A stretch of 64,000 bases of DNA from Ahaetulla prasina (taxonomy: Eukaryota; Chordata; Lepidosauria; Squamata; Colubridae), in contig NC_080540.1 in the NCBI RefSeq assembly GCF_028640845.1, positions 97,439,561-97,503,560 of the forward strand, given 5' to 3'. Below, in pieces: positions 23,583-35,560 of the stretch. The position numbers and the translations under genes were made by a program. Position 1 is the stretch's first letter; each line of letters begins with the position of its first letter. Under the pieces are notes generated by a model. It searched no databases and was not told the DNA's origin. It saw only the letters and a list, made by a program, of their open reading frames with translations.

Positions 23583-26500
23583 TCTGCTGTGAAAGTAAAC
23601 CTGAAAGTGAAACTCCTCTCCTCTGCTTGTCTTTTGCATTTGGAACAGATTTCTTTTCAGGTGGGGAGAGGGAGTAGAATTCCTTAGCATCAGAGCGTGT
23701 TTATCATAATAAAGGAAATATTAATGCTCTGATGGTCATTTCAAAAAATCCTTTCTTAGAAAGCCAAGAGGAACATTTGTAGCAAATTTCAAGTTTGTAG
23801 GCTTTATGGTTCTGGAGATTTTGTGATTATGGCGTGAGTGGTTTTCTCTTTTATAGATATAGATGTACATAGAAATATGTTGAAACAAATTTAAATTTCA
23901 TTTATATATGCAAACTTAAAACAATAAATGCACATATATGCAGGCACAACAACTGCTCTGTTTTAAACTGCTTCATACATACACCAACTTGATTTGCAAA
24001 TAGTTTACTGGTGAGTAATTATGCATGGACACTTCAGAAATATATACAGAAGAATTAGGTTTGCCTGAGACCTAGGTAGTTAAACAGTTAAGCCCAGAGT
24101 CAAAACAGAGCGTGGCTTTACATATATAAGCATAGTTTATAACAGTCCAAAAATCCATTCACCAAGGAGTTTAGCTAGTTTAGGTCAAAGAGCCAAGGTT
24201 CATGATGCAAGCAGGAATTAAAAACACAGGAACATAGATCCAAGATCAGCATGGTCAAAAGGCCATGTGCTGGTAGTTGCTGTAAAATAGCCCAGTGGCA
24301 GGCATAGCTCAATTAAGGACATGTGCGCTTTGCTTCTTAAGGAACCAAGCAGAGCACCTCTGCTCAGCACTCAGAGATCCTAATGCAACCAGTGCATCCA
24401 ATACGGCTATTAGTCACCAAAGATCAAGACCCTTGGCATCTGCCTCTTCACCACCTGCTCCTGCTGATCGTACCTGAATCGGCCTCAGGTAGTTGTTTGC
24501 TCTATAAAACCTGAGGCTGATAATCTGTTAGACCAGATCCCTTAACATCTGACTCCTTTGAGTCAGAGGGCATCATAATGCAACTTGCTTTAAAATATAA
24601 ATTCCTCTTTCTTGCATTCTGCTTTTCCTGAGTAATGTATCTCTGGTATAGTAATTGAAGACCGTAAAGATCAGGTCTTCATCATTGGAAAAAAATCTAT
24701 GTGGTTGCTAAAAGTTGATATTGACTTGATGGCATGTAATCATCATAGTCATTATAATACTTGCCTGATATGCAAATAATTCTTTTGAATTACTGTTTAT
24801 TTTTTTCCCTGAGCTACCTACTTTTGGGCTTTTTTAATAAAAGAAAATAACTCCATCACTGCTATAAGTCCACCAGTTTTCCACCAGGGACTGATTCAGA
24901 TATCAAAACTAGGTAAATGCGTGGAACTCAATAAATCTTTTCCACATGCCCACCGCTCTGAATAATTATTTTAAACTATGTGGCTTGGCCAGATTATTGT
25001 GTTGTTTTGTCAGCCAAAAGATTAAATTGGTTGGTTTTTTTTAAAAAAAGAAATAAATATACAACATTTTAAAGTATAGTTTCCATAGGCAACATAGTTT
25101 CTCTTAAGTTTAAAGAATTTAAACATTCCTTACACTCATGCTTGGACAGCAGATGTTGACTGCAGCAGCCAAATAGTGAATAGCTTTAAGAAACATTCCA
25201 ATTATAAAATGTTTTGCTGATTTACATTTTCCTTTGATTTTGTTAGTCTTTGTCCTTGGTTATTAAAGATATTTGCAACAAATTGTAAAGGTTTTATTTT
25301 TGATTGCATTCATCTTCTAATTACTCGGAGGCCTACATTTTCTAAGCCATTGTGCAGCAATCTATCAGCTAACTATATTATGAAAAGACCAATAACATTC
25401 TGTCATTAACAAAACTTTGTGATGGATTTTAATGCTTTGTAAATGTAATTATATCAACTTTTTTTTCTTTGAGTCATTATATAATGCTATTTTTACATAG
25501 GCATCCGTTTAGCTAGATCAGAAACAAAAAGCTATCAAGCAATGCAAACCTTTTAATGGGGGTCAAATTGATTTTAAAATTTCCCCTGATGGGTTTCTCT
25601 ACAGAATTTGAAATTCTGCATGTTATGTCTAGTTTTGGAAATGAAAGCTATACGTGTGGCATCCTCAATTTCCCTTTTGAAAAAGTTTTGAAGTTTGCAT
25701 CAGGAATGACTCTATAGAAGCTTTCAGTCATTTCTGTCTCCCTGCCCATTGACAATCAGAATCTGAAAGTATACTAAGACTTAGGTTTTTGTTTTTTTAA
25801 ATTATTTTTCTTTTGTTTTCAAATTTGAAATAGCACTCACTTTTATTCTTTCACTTACTCTTTACACAATGTACCTCTTTCTCCTCTCTCTCAAAGACAA
25901 AAGCTTCATCTTAGGAAAGGGGGAGTTACTTTACTTTAAATATTAGAGAACTTCAGCATATAATCCTTAAAAGAAAACTAAGGAGATAGTAAATGTGCAT
26001 CATAAAAGATATAACAAAGGCAAACCATAAGAAATGCACAATCGTAAGTGCAACACAGAAAACAGATAGGTCTAAACCCTCTCCTAACATCTTGCATTCC
26101 AAATAATTCAATAATGAATAATTTTGGATAAAATTATCTGAACTTTATTGAACTCTAAATCATAATAACCACATTTCAGATGGTATTACTACAATTTGTA
26201 TTTCAGCAAAATTTGAATAAATTATATATCAGTTCCTTGGTTTCCTTTGAATAGTGCACATGTGCACACACAGAGAGACAAACTTTAAAAATCTCTTGTA
26301 TTCTGTCATAACAAAGTACTCATGAATAATTTAATACGTATTGTGTTTTTTCCTCCTTTGGGAGATAACAGACCAATACTATTAGATTCATCCTCTCCAG
26401 AAGAAACAATACTAAGAACATAAAGAGTCGTTTCCTACCAACAGAGAAACCCAGTAAACCTTTTCCAACTTCAGTAGAATGTGTTTTTACATGCTATCAT

Positions 26501-26779
26501 ATGCATTTTCCCAAGTGGAGGCATTTTCCCCATAGAGGGATGAATATAAAGATGAGAAAGGAAATCTGCTTAGCCATTTTTCTTTTAATTATAATATAAT
26601 TTTTAGAGTAGCTCCACTAATTTTTTTTAAATCAGTAGTAATTTTTTTAAAACCACAGCTCCCTTCCAATCAGGCTCCCTTCCCTTCGCTGCAAAGGAAG
26701 GAAGAAAAGTTTGGCTGAGTCTTCTCCTCCTTCTCGGACATACACATAGAGCAGAAGGGTGAGCGGTGTGTGGGCGGGG
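23583..26779. other. Intronic DNA; old repeat near its left end
   Basis: About 3.2 kb. The first 270 bases (to about 23850) continue the unidentified repeat interrupted by the hAT element. They include a phrase on 'aagtttgtaggctttatggttctggag' lines that resembles RTE- or Helitron-like sequence (uncertain). The rest is AT-rich with no coding block. The stretch 24290-24560 is less AT-rich but unassigned. Confidence 0.4.
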
Positions 26780-26885
26780 GTGGGCAGGGCCAAACAGGGG
26801 TAGTTTTTACCAGTTCGGTGAACCACTTCAAATTGCCACTACCGGTTTGCGCAATCCGGTCCAAACCAGTTGAATTCCACCCCGG
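26780..26885. mobile_element. hAT-like fragment
   Basis: It contains ACCAGTTCGGTGAACCACTT, then CCGGTTTGCG and CCGGTCCAAACCAG, and ends at CCACCCCGG. These are phrases of the squamate hAT family whose ends read GGTGAAAT/ATTTCACC, here strongly diverged. No clean termini. Confidence 0.45.
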
Positions 26886-27244
26886 TTACAGAGCCACAGT
26901 ATGTCTTAATAATTGTAACCTTAAAACAATTGTTGAATCTAATGGACTTTCCATTTGCTTGCTAACCTTAGATAGACTTCAAAGGTCAACTGATGAGCAT
27001 TGATGAATAGGTGCACTAAGTGAAAATTCAAGGAATCTAATCAACGATAACCTGAACTTCAGCTGCCTAAGCCATCTATGTTAACACTGGTGCCACAGGT
27101 GATTTTATGGACTTGTACTTTGGTACACTCTTAGACTGAGAGCATATTGCCCCTATATGGCAACACTGAAAGTTGAATTATATTGAATTGTGTCATTGGT
27201 CCTTCTAGACAAATAATATTAGTATATTTGGGCAGTATCTCACC

Positions 27245-27398
27245 TGTCAGGGTTCCAAGTAACATCTTCAATGAAAGAAGACTCCGAGGCTAGAAGTTCC
27301 TCAAAGTTCCATTTTATTAGAGATATCATACTGGCACATCTGGGAACTTCTAGCCTCGGAGTCTTCTTTTGTTGGGGGTGTTACTTGGAACCCTGACA
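27245..27398. mobile_element. Inverted LTR-like termini (TGTCAGGGTTCC)
   Basis: A 154-bp unit starts TGTCAGGGTTCCAAGTAACA and ends in its reverse complement. The arms are about 55 bases, nearly identical, and share the block AGAAGACTCCGAGGCTAGAA. The centre holds TTTTATTAGAGATATC, an antisense polyadenylation-signal-like stretch. A related end (TGTCAGGGTTCC) begins at 63792. The best reading is two copies of one LTR end in head-to-head orientation, or a MITE derived from an LTR. The following 350 bases, GC-richer than average, may be more of the same element. Confidence 0.55.
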
Positions 27399-29342
27399 TT
27401 AACCCAAATCTCAAAGCTCCCAGGTTTTCCCCACCCAAAAGAAAGTCCAGGTCCCTGCCCCAGCACCCACATATCCATCACATGGTACAATAAATGCACT
27501 GTCCCAATTGGAGATGCCTCCCAGTCACACCATTCCAGATGCAGGGCAGGATGTCCTTGACCCTCAGAGAAAAGAATGTTATTATGGCTAGATATCTCCC
27601 CAACTCCATACAATTCTCCCCCACTCCCCACTCCCAGTTTCCCACAGCACTAAATGTGGCAGCCCTGAAGATCCAAAGTAAAAGATGGCTTCCAGGACTG
27701 ACATCACCAGAGTGTCAAGGGGGAATTTTTGAAAACTGAATTGGAAGTACCTGGGAGTGAACTCTGGACTTCCAACTTTCAAAACATGTGATCAACCACC
27801 CATCCATCTGCTTCCTTCCCACTAATCCATTCTAATACCACAAAAGGCCATCTAGGGAATAAAGTGTCTTTTATAGGTCTTGATAAATATTCTAATTTTG
27901 AACAAGTAATTTGGTTTCTTTGCAAATAGAAGAGGATGAAGTGAACCAAACTAATCAACACTGGCTAATAAAATGTTAATGAATTCAACATAACCTATTT
28001 CTGAGTTCCATGTGGATAGAGACCATTCTTTAAAAATAACATGATAAAGTTTTAAAAATAAATACAAGGTACAATCCACAAGAGCAACAGACATCTGGGA
28101 TTGAAGATTAAATCACAGATAGAGAGCATCATGCTTAATAGAGATGTCAGTGCTACACAGTAGGGCTTCCTTAAACTAATTACATGTGATTTGCTGAAGC
28201 AAGGAGATAGAATCCCAAAACTCAGTTTATACAAAATAACTCACTTGCAGCTTTCAGGAGCTACAGAAACATTTTCCTCTTGGTAAACAATCTGCTTTGT
28301 ATGGGGGATATATTAAGAAAATATTTAGAAAATAATATTCCAGGGGCAATAATTAGCATCCACATAAACAACATTGTGATATGTCTGAGGTGCTCTTTGC
28401 ACTTTGGTTACTGAAAGGTCCACAGTTTTAATCATGATTCTGGACTTCTCCTGTACCTTTTTATGTTTAATTTAAAAATGGACTTCTAGTAAAGGATATC
28501 TTCTCCAAGACCTTTGAAAAATAAACCTCTGTTCTTTGATAAAATAGGACTGATTTCTATTCTATGCTCACATGACCAGAATTGTAATCTGAGAATGGTG
28601 GTAGTCCTTTCTTTTTGGAATGACTTTTCTGTGGGAATGTTAGCATTATGCTAAATTTCCCGCTATCATTTGGTTTATCTTATTTTTCTTCTAAAATAAT
28701 AATTAAATGCCTTCTGACTTGGCATTTAGTTTTTATAGGTTATAAATTTCTACTTTTAATATTATTTAAATCATTTCTATTTTACTAATTTATTCTGTCT
28801 CTGCTGTCTGTTTGATATGGCAATTTGAAAAATGTGCACCACCCTAAGTGAAATATTTTTAAGCAAAGCAACTTCATGTTGGCATTTATTGTTAATTGAA
28901 ATTTGCTATTAAGTATCAGTTATAGGCCTTTTAATGCTCATGAATTTACATTATGTTAAGCATCTGCTGCTGTTCAGCACAATTTTGATAAACTTACAGC
29001 AAGCTCATAAATTTAAAGCTGGAGTACAAGAGGTTTCAAATTCATAGGAGTTTAATGTTCTGAAAAATGGGATGGAAGATGACATGCTCCACTGAGAGAA
29101 TCTGAAGTCAGCTGCATTTTGCCTAAATTTCAGGAACAGACAATTTCATTATAAAGTTCAGAGCAGCTTTTCCTGATTGTGGAAGCAATGTATTAAGTTA
29201 TTTCCCACACACTTCTAAAAAGAAAAAAAAACCATAAATATGTCCTGCTCATTTATGCAGAATACCTTGTATCGATATGGTAAAGTATGAGTCTTCTTGC
29301 ATAGTAAATAGTTAAATGATTTGACATTCCTCATCATTTAAG
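27399..29342. other. Intronic DNA without recognised genes
   Basis: The first part (to about 27730) is pyrimidine-rich and may belong to the LTR-like element to its left. The remainder is AT-rich, with several open frames of 60-93 codons that carry no recognisable motif. Confidence 0.4.
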
Positions 29343-29692
29343 AGGGATGCAGTGGCTAAATGGCTAAGACACTGAGCTTATTGATCGAAAGGTCAGCAAT
29401 TCAGCGGTTCGAATCCCTAGTGCCACATAACGGGGTGAGCTCCCATTACTTGTCCCAGCTTCTGACAACCTAGCAGTTCGAAAGCACATAAAAAATGCAA
29501 GTAGAAAAATAGCGACCACCTTTGGTGGGAAGGTAACAGAATACCGTGTGTCTTTGGCGTTTAGTCATGCCAGCCACATGATCACAGATATCTTCGGACA
29601 GTGCTGGCTCTTCAGCTTTGAAATGGAGATGAGCACTACCTTGTAGAGTTGGGAATGACTAGCACATATGTGCGAGGGGAACCTTTACCTTT
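29343..29692 (+). mobile_element. Sauria-type tRNA-derived SINE
   Basis: Full-length SINE. The tRNA-related head has an A-box-like TGGCTAAATGGCTAAG and a B-box GGTTCGAATCC near 29406. The middle includes TTCGAAAGCACATAAAAAATG and AGTCATGCCAGCCACATGA, and the 3' end is GGGAATGACTAGCACATATG followed by (CCTTTA) units. The 3' end resembles that of Bov-B LINEs, which is how this family is thought to be mobilised. Many CpG sites are decayed, so it is not recent. Flanking target duplications are not clear. Confidence 0.88.
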
Positions 29693-29851
29693 ATAATTTT
29701 TTAATTTCAGATCTTTTAAATTTCACTGGTTTTCTATTAAGGAGTTTAGACTTTTCATTGTAGGACCTCCAACTATAAAAAGGAGCATCATATGCAAGGA
29801 AGTAGATCAACATTTATAAAATGGCAGGTGTGACATCACAATCAAAGCCTC

Positions 29852-29925
29852 TTTTTTTTTTTAAATTTGCATTTATATCCCACCCTTCTCCGAAGACTCA
29901 GGGCGGCTTACACTATGTCTTTTGA
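29852..29925 (-). mobile_element. CR1/L3-type LINE 3' terminus
   Basis: On the plus strand: a T-rich run, then ATTTATATCCCACCCTTCTC and GACTCAGGGCGGCTTACA. This is the reverse complement of the 3' UTR end seen at 2370-2416. A very short 5'-truncated insertion. Confidence 0.7.
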
Positions 29926-30567
29926 CATGCGTCTGATGTCAACACGCGTACAAAATGGTCAGAGCTTGCAGAATTTTAACCTTCTTCTCTCCCTCACTGC
30001 TGCTGATTTTGTTGATATTTTGATCATTTAATAAAACATTAACCCAATTTTTTAATAAAAGGATCTTAGTTTAAAATGTGTGCATAAGCTAAGTACTTAA
30101 CACAATAACACACATTTGCAGTGCATATAATCTGTTATACAGCCTCTTTATCAGATATATAGTTAGTATGAACAGATGCCATCATACGTATTGGACTGGT
30201 TGTGACTAGAGATAGAAGAGAAATTTATTCTGTTTACATATAAATGCTGATTCACCTAATTTGCACTTGCCAAGCAATATCTACACAGACATTTAATTAT
30301 CCTTTGCTATTTGCTCTTTGGTCAAATTTGGCAATGTGATTTACAGTTTAAACATGGATATAAAATTACACTAGGAAATAGTATGCAGAAATTGTGTGCA
30401 TTGGCAAAACAATGCTCACTGCCTTATAACTTCAAAAATGATTATGGAAATATATATATAGAAGAGCATAAAGAAATGCATGAAGTAGGAAAAATGCTTG
30501 CAAAATGCATATGAATTCTCCTACATATACCTTTTTAAAAGAATGTTTCAAAGAAAAATATAGAAAG
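29926..30567. other. Intronic DNA without recognised genes
   Basis: About 640 bases of AT-rich sequence between the LINE tail and the L1 target site, with no coding block. Confidence 0.4.
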
Positions 30568-31702
30568 ATGAGAAGCTGAACTTTTTTTTTTTTATTGAAA
30601 AAGTTTTAAAAAAACAAAAACATTTTCCCCCTTTTTCCCCCCTCCCCCAAAAACCCTTCCCCTCCTCCCCGGCTTCCCGGGTCAATCACAAGGTATTGTT
30701 ATACATAAACCAAACATAGAATAAAATTTTCCTTCAATCCAAATAACCACATCCAAAGCTTTTCATCTCCCAACCCCTCCCATTACATAAAATAACTTTC
30801 TAATTATTCAAAGGCAATCTGATATTTCTTAATCTGATATCTGTTTTGTAGATAATCAATCCATTTTTCCATTCAATTAAATATCTTTCCTGCGTATTGT
30901 CTTTTAAAAAAGCTGAGATTTTAGCCATCTCAGCCAAATTAATAACTTTCAGTATCCATTCTTCTATTGTAGGTATCTCTTCTTTCTTCCAGTATTGTCC
31001 AATCAACAGTCTTGCTGCTGTTATTAAATTCAGAATCAATTTAGTCTCAATCCCTGTACAATCCGTTATAATTCCCAAAAGGAAAAATTGTGGCAGGAAC
31101 TTTATCTTCTTCTTCAGTACATTTTGAATAATCCACCAAATTCTTATCCAAAAGACCTTAATTTTCTTGCAAGTCCACCAAATATGAAAATATGTAGCAT
31201 CATCACAATCACACCTCCAACATTTCGCTTGGATATTAGGATACATACATGATAATTTTTTGGGATCTAAGTGCCATCTATAAAACATCTTATAAAAATT
31301 TTCCCTTAAATTCTGTGCTTGTGTAAACTTAACATTTCTAACCCAAATTTTCTCCCATGTTTCCAACATTATTGGTTCCTGAATATTCTGTGCCCATTTT
31401 ATCATACAATCCTTTACCAAATCCTTTTCCGAATCTATTTCAAGCAACACATTATACAATCTCTTTATATGCTCCTGGGTCTGATTTCTAATTTGCTTCA
31501 TTAAATTTTCCTCCCTTTGCATTATACCAATTTTTTGATCTTCTTTCCATCTAGCACTTATTTGCCCATATTGAAACCAAGTATAATTCCTCCCTTCTTC
31601 ATTTAATACCTGTAATGATTTTAATTGCAATCTACCTCCTTCAGCATACAAAAGTTCTTTATAAGTAATCATTTCCTGTTTCTGTTATGAGAAGCTGAAC
31701 TT
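30568..31702 (-). mobile_element. 5'-truncated L1-clade LINE with perfect 16-bp TSD
   Basis: The target duplication ATGAGAAGCTGAACTT is present at 30568-30583 and, unchanged, at 31687-31702. Between them, on the minus strand, lie the 3' end of an L1 ORF2, a pyrimidine-rich (C/T on +) 3' UTR and a short poly-A tail (T run from 30582). 5' truncation, a poly-A tail and a long exact duplication are all hallmarks of target-primed reverse transcription by L1. The perfect duplication and long open frame make this one of the younger insertions in the window. Confidence 0.92.
30800..31672 (-). pseudogene. L1 ORF2 C-terminal domain (truncated)
   Basis: An uninterrupted 290-codon frame covers the region C-terminal to the RT of an L1-clade ORF2p. 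Features include basic and aromatic residues, and a Cys-rich motif with CWRC (near residue 150), then YFHIWWTC, spaced like the CxxC-H-C zinc-knuckle-like element at the L1 C-terminus. Endonuclease and RT are lost by 5' truncation, so no active protein is expected. The open frame reflects youth and not selection in place. Confidence 0.85.
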
Positions 31703-32457
31703 GACTGAGTTATCTGCTTATCTGTTTAACTGCCCTGTAAGAAGAGGGTCAGGCCACTGGTGCTAGTTTTATTGTGACTGTTTTCACTTGGTTACAAAGT
31801 GATGCCATACTTCCATCATTTTACTGTGGTGGAATAAAAATAAAATAAGTATGTCCGGTCAGTCAGACTCAATTGTCACTCATTGCCTTTGCAACATCTG
31901 TTAAGCCCAACTGGTCAGTCTCATACAGGGATTTAGTCTAGAGATTCCTCAAATCTCTCAGACCTGCCTCCTTTCTTCCTCAACATATTATACAAGTGAG
32001 ATTTTACCATCTCAGCAGGCAGATATAAATTTTCTCCCACACCAAACATCTAATTCTGCAGCTGCTATGGTGTATCAGATATTAACAGAAAGAGAGGCAG
32101 ACAATATGTAGTTATGGTATGAACAGATAGGAAACTAAGATTCAAGTGAAGAGTTTAGCTATCACCTATTCTATCATGCAGTGAAAGGACAAACATTTAT
32201 CTGTTCAGAAACCTGCGTTGGTAAATAAAACAGATTTTATATTTGCAGAACATGTCTTTTTGGCTGCTGTTCCACAGTAATTCCAGTATCCATCCTGTGA
32301 GCTAATTATAAAACCTGTTTTCAGTCTAAATAAGACTTTGTATCAAATACTGTAAGATACAAAGAAAAAAAATAACATTAAAATCCTTTGATGTTATGTT
32401 TCTGAAATCATTTTAAAACTCCATGCTGACTTATGGGATTCAAAATGTCGATTAGAG
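31703..32457. other. Intronic DNA without recognised genes
   Basis: About 750 bases, with no repeat boundary or coding block recognised. Confidence 0.4.
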
Positions 32458-32747
32458 CAAGGGTCCCCAACCCCCTGGGCCACTGTCAGGCTTCAGCCTT
32501 GACAAAACTGGGCTGTGTGGGTGAGCATGTGTGCACATGTGAAGCTCTCCTCGTATAAAGCAGCAGCCATCTTGTGCTTAGACAAAGTTCCCTCTCGCTC
32601 ACGCACAAAGCTTGTCTTATGCAAGTGGGAGCTGCTTGCACTCATGAGTGAAGCTCCCTTTATCTGCCTACCACTCACAAGCAACTATTCCATCTCCCCC
32701 CCCCCCCCTCAGCTGGGCCTCCAAGCCAGAAAGCTTGGGGACCATTG
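32458..32747. mobile_element. Non-autonomous hAT-like element
   Basis: The ends CAAGGGTCCCCAACC and CTTGGGGACCATTG are imperfect inverted repeats of the common 'ggtccccaacc' hAT type. The flanking 8-mers GATTAGAG (32450-32457) and CAGTAGAG (32748-32755) agree at 6 of 8 positions, a plausible decayed duplication. The interior has a poly-C run and no transposase. Confidence 0.6.
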
Positions 32748-34570
32748 CAGTAGAGTTATTGAGAACCTTTAGCCTGCAGAAGCAAAACCTACAAGGGGAT
32801 TTGATGGCTTGTTTTTATGTTTCTGGAGGGCTGTTATGTAGAACATAGGCAAGATTTGTTGAGTTGTACCAGAAGATAGGACAAGAAGGAATAGGTTTAA
32901 ATTACAAGGATGTAAATTTTGGTTGAACATCAGGAACAATGGTAATGGGGTGAGCTACTCAACAGTGAAACTGACTGCTTCAGGAGGTAGTTGACTGGAA
33001 GTATTTTTGCAAAGACTGTATGGCTACTTGTTCTTGATTCTGTAGTTGTGGATTTTGGTACTAGATGATATCGAAGGTCCCTTCAATCCAAATATAAAAA
33101 ACCTCAACATCTTAGCTCCACTCAGTTAAATAACTGCCATATTTAAGTAAATTTGTGGGTCAAAAAATATAGCAAGTAAAAATAGTTACAGTATAGTACT
33201 GTGATCTGACAAAGAAATGACACTTACATTAAAGGCAACACTTTTCATGCTGTTGAAAATATTCATCGTTAATGTCATTTGATATGGCCAGGGATTCTAA
33301 CTCAAACTCAGCATTAGAGGGGAGTCCAAGTATTACAGAAAAGCTGATGTTACAATGACTTCTCTCAATAGGATAACCTCCCCACAATGAAGCCATGCAG
33401 AGCCCTCCCAATTCCTTTACAGCTGAGTATGCAGACAGATAATCCTGGGTAATTTAGCAACCAGGCTGGAGGTTGACAGCTCCTAATGCAATTCCCAATC
33501 ATGACATTCTAACTTACCAGTTTCAGAATACAATAAAAAAAATGTGCTGAATTACCAATAGGTAGAGATCACAATGAAACTTCAAGGAAAATGTATGTTT
33601 GTAAATGCCATTTAAAGGCATGCAGTATTCACATCCAACTAAAGTAGGTTATCCTTATGTAAGTCTTTTAAAATGGGTAAACGTATAGAATATTTCCAAA
33701 TGAAAATGAATTATTTTATTTAGAATTTAAATTGGTTTATACTTATTTGTCTATATGGAGGGGGTGGAGTGTTACATTTAATTTCTTCTTCGGTTTTAAT
33801 GTACAAATTCATCCAAAATAATGTGATAATGTATGTGTGGTATCTGTGCAGATTTCTGAAATTGCCAAAGCATTTGGGGAAGTTCCTACAACCATTGGAA
33901 ATGTTGCATTAGAATTGCATTTCCCTGTTCTTTATGCTACATTGCTCCATACAACCCTCTAATAGAGAGAGAATTCCTTTGAATAATTAGCATGAAACGC
34001 CTCCCCATACAGTCATCTAATTCAATAACCAGTTGTTGGATAACAGTAAAGTAGTTATTCAAAATGGCAAAGGTGCCACATGAAGGATAATTCAGTAATG
34101 ATTTAGTAGTAATATTTTGATCACAACATCCTTCCTCCCCTGTCTAAATCAGATTGGAAAGGTTTTATAATGGATACCCCTGAGAACTAACTATGACTAT
34201 GTATAGTGAGGCAAGGTGCTGATGAAGCTAGATTGATCAGCACTGAGCAAATAAGCAGAGGGGAAAGTAAGAGGAATTTGCTAGGGAGTTCAACAGGAAG
34301 AAAAGAGAGTGGCCACAATAGTTCTGAAAAATTGTGTACTAAGCTGGGAAGCATAAAAAAATCATATTCTGAATAGCTGCTGATTTTAGGGAGTGAATCT
34401 TATGGAAGTGATCAGAGACGTTCAGCAGGACAGGAAGAGTTTTCATAATTTTTAAGGCTTCATACTTGGAAAATTTGAGAATAGATTGAGACAAAGGGGG
34501 ATAAAAGACTTTTTTTTATTGGTGATGCCCTAAGAAGCAAAAGGGAAGATGAATAACCAGAACTCTCCAG
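32748..34570. other. Intronic DNA without recognised genes
   Basis: About 1.8 kb of AT-rich sequence, with no recognised repeat or coding block. Confidence 0.4.
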
Positions 34571-34760
34571 TTATGATTTAATAGATTAACAGAGTTGGAA
34601 GGGACTTTATAGGTCATCTAGTTCAAACCCCCCCCCCTGCTCAAACAGGAGACCCTACACCATTTCTGACAAATGAGAGTCTTAAGCGATGAAGCTCCCA
34701 CAACTTCTGAAGGCAAGCTGTTCCATTTGTTGATTGGACTTGAAACGTTTGTGAAATGTA
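34571..34760 (-). mobile_element. CR1 LINE 3' region fragment
   Basis: It contains ACAGAGTTGGAAGGGACTTT, GGTCATCTAGTTCAAACCCC and CTCCCACAACTTCTGAAGGC, the widespread amniote CR1 3' region read in antisense. No complete terminus. Confidence 0.7.
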
Positions 34761-34792
34761 TGTTTCCTTTCTGAAAGCAATCTGACATATAT

Positions 34793-35560
34793 TTGCCACA
34801 AATGGAAGATTACAAAAGTCCTTCAGGAGGAAAAAAACACACGAAAGAATTGGAAAAGCAAATGGCTGTCTTTCACCTGATGAAAAACAACGAAGATTTT
34901 ATCAGTTCAAGAAACCAGCAACCATCAGAAATAAGAGAAGTGGAAGATTTTCTGCATGACTGGAAACTGGAAATGGTTTTCAGCCCCTTGCAGATGAAAT
35001 AGATTTTGAATGTTTAGATACTGCAGAACAAGAGATAGAACACTAGATTCCTAAAGGATGGAGATGATGCAACTATATCCCATAAGAAAAGCAAAGGAAA
35101 AAAAGTTATCAGTCAGGAAAGCCACTGATTATTACAAGGGCTGAAACAAATATACACGGCAACCAGATCTATCAGTATGTGAGTTATGGTGATTGCTAGA
35201 ACAATGATCAGGAAAGTGACAAATTAACTTCCACTGACAATAATTCCTTCTTGCTAATACATGTGGGGACAAATAATACTTCAAAGAAGAACTATAATAA
35301 TACTGTAATGGAACTTGAAAATCTTAAGCAGAAACTTAAGAGCTTCCGTTAGTTTTCTCATCCCTCATTCCAGGCCATGGAAGAAGACTGGGAAGACAAA
35401 CACTGAAAATCAGTAACTCACAAATAAATGGGTAAATGTCTGGGACAAATCATTTTTATCAGTCCTGTTAACATGCCTGGAAAACTTCACAGCCAACCTG
35501 GCCACAGTGTCAAATAACCTAGGTAAGGAAGCTCCCAGGCAGCAGAGAAGCTGGTATAAT
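34793..35560 (+). pseudogene. CR1-type LINE ORF1 relic with esterase block
   Basis: At 35248-35340 the + strand codes FLLIHVGTNNTSKKNYNN and continues with an amphipathic stretch to LKQKLKS. The H-V-G-T-N core is the signature block of the SGNH/GDSL-type esterase domain found in CR1-family ORF1 proteins. Flanking sequence translates, across stops, as related ORF1 material: a basic stretch with KPLIITRAETNIHGN before it, and GRLGRQ-like and INGWVN-like phrases after it. Several stops interrupt it, so it is not functional. It is one of the few ORF1 remnants here, because most LINE copies are 5' truncated. Confidence 0.6.

Noticed and set aside
29343..29420. A tRNA gene
   Set aside because: A and B boxes are present but embedded in a Sauria-type SINE with its body and 3' tail; no cloverleaf acceptor arm.
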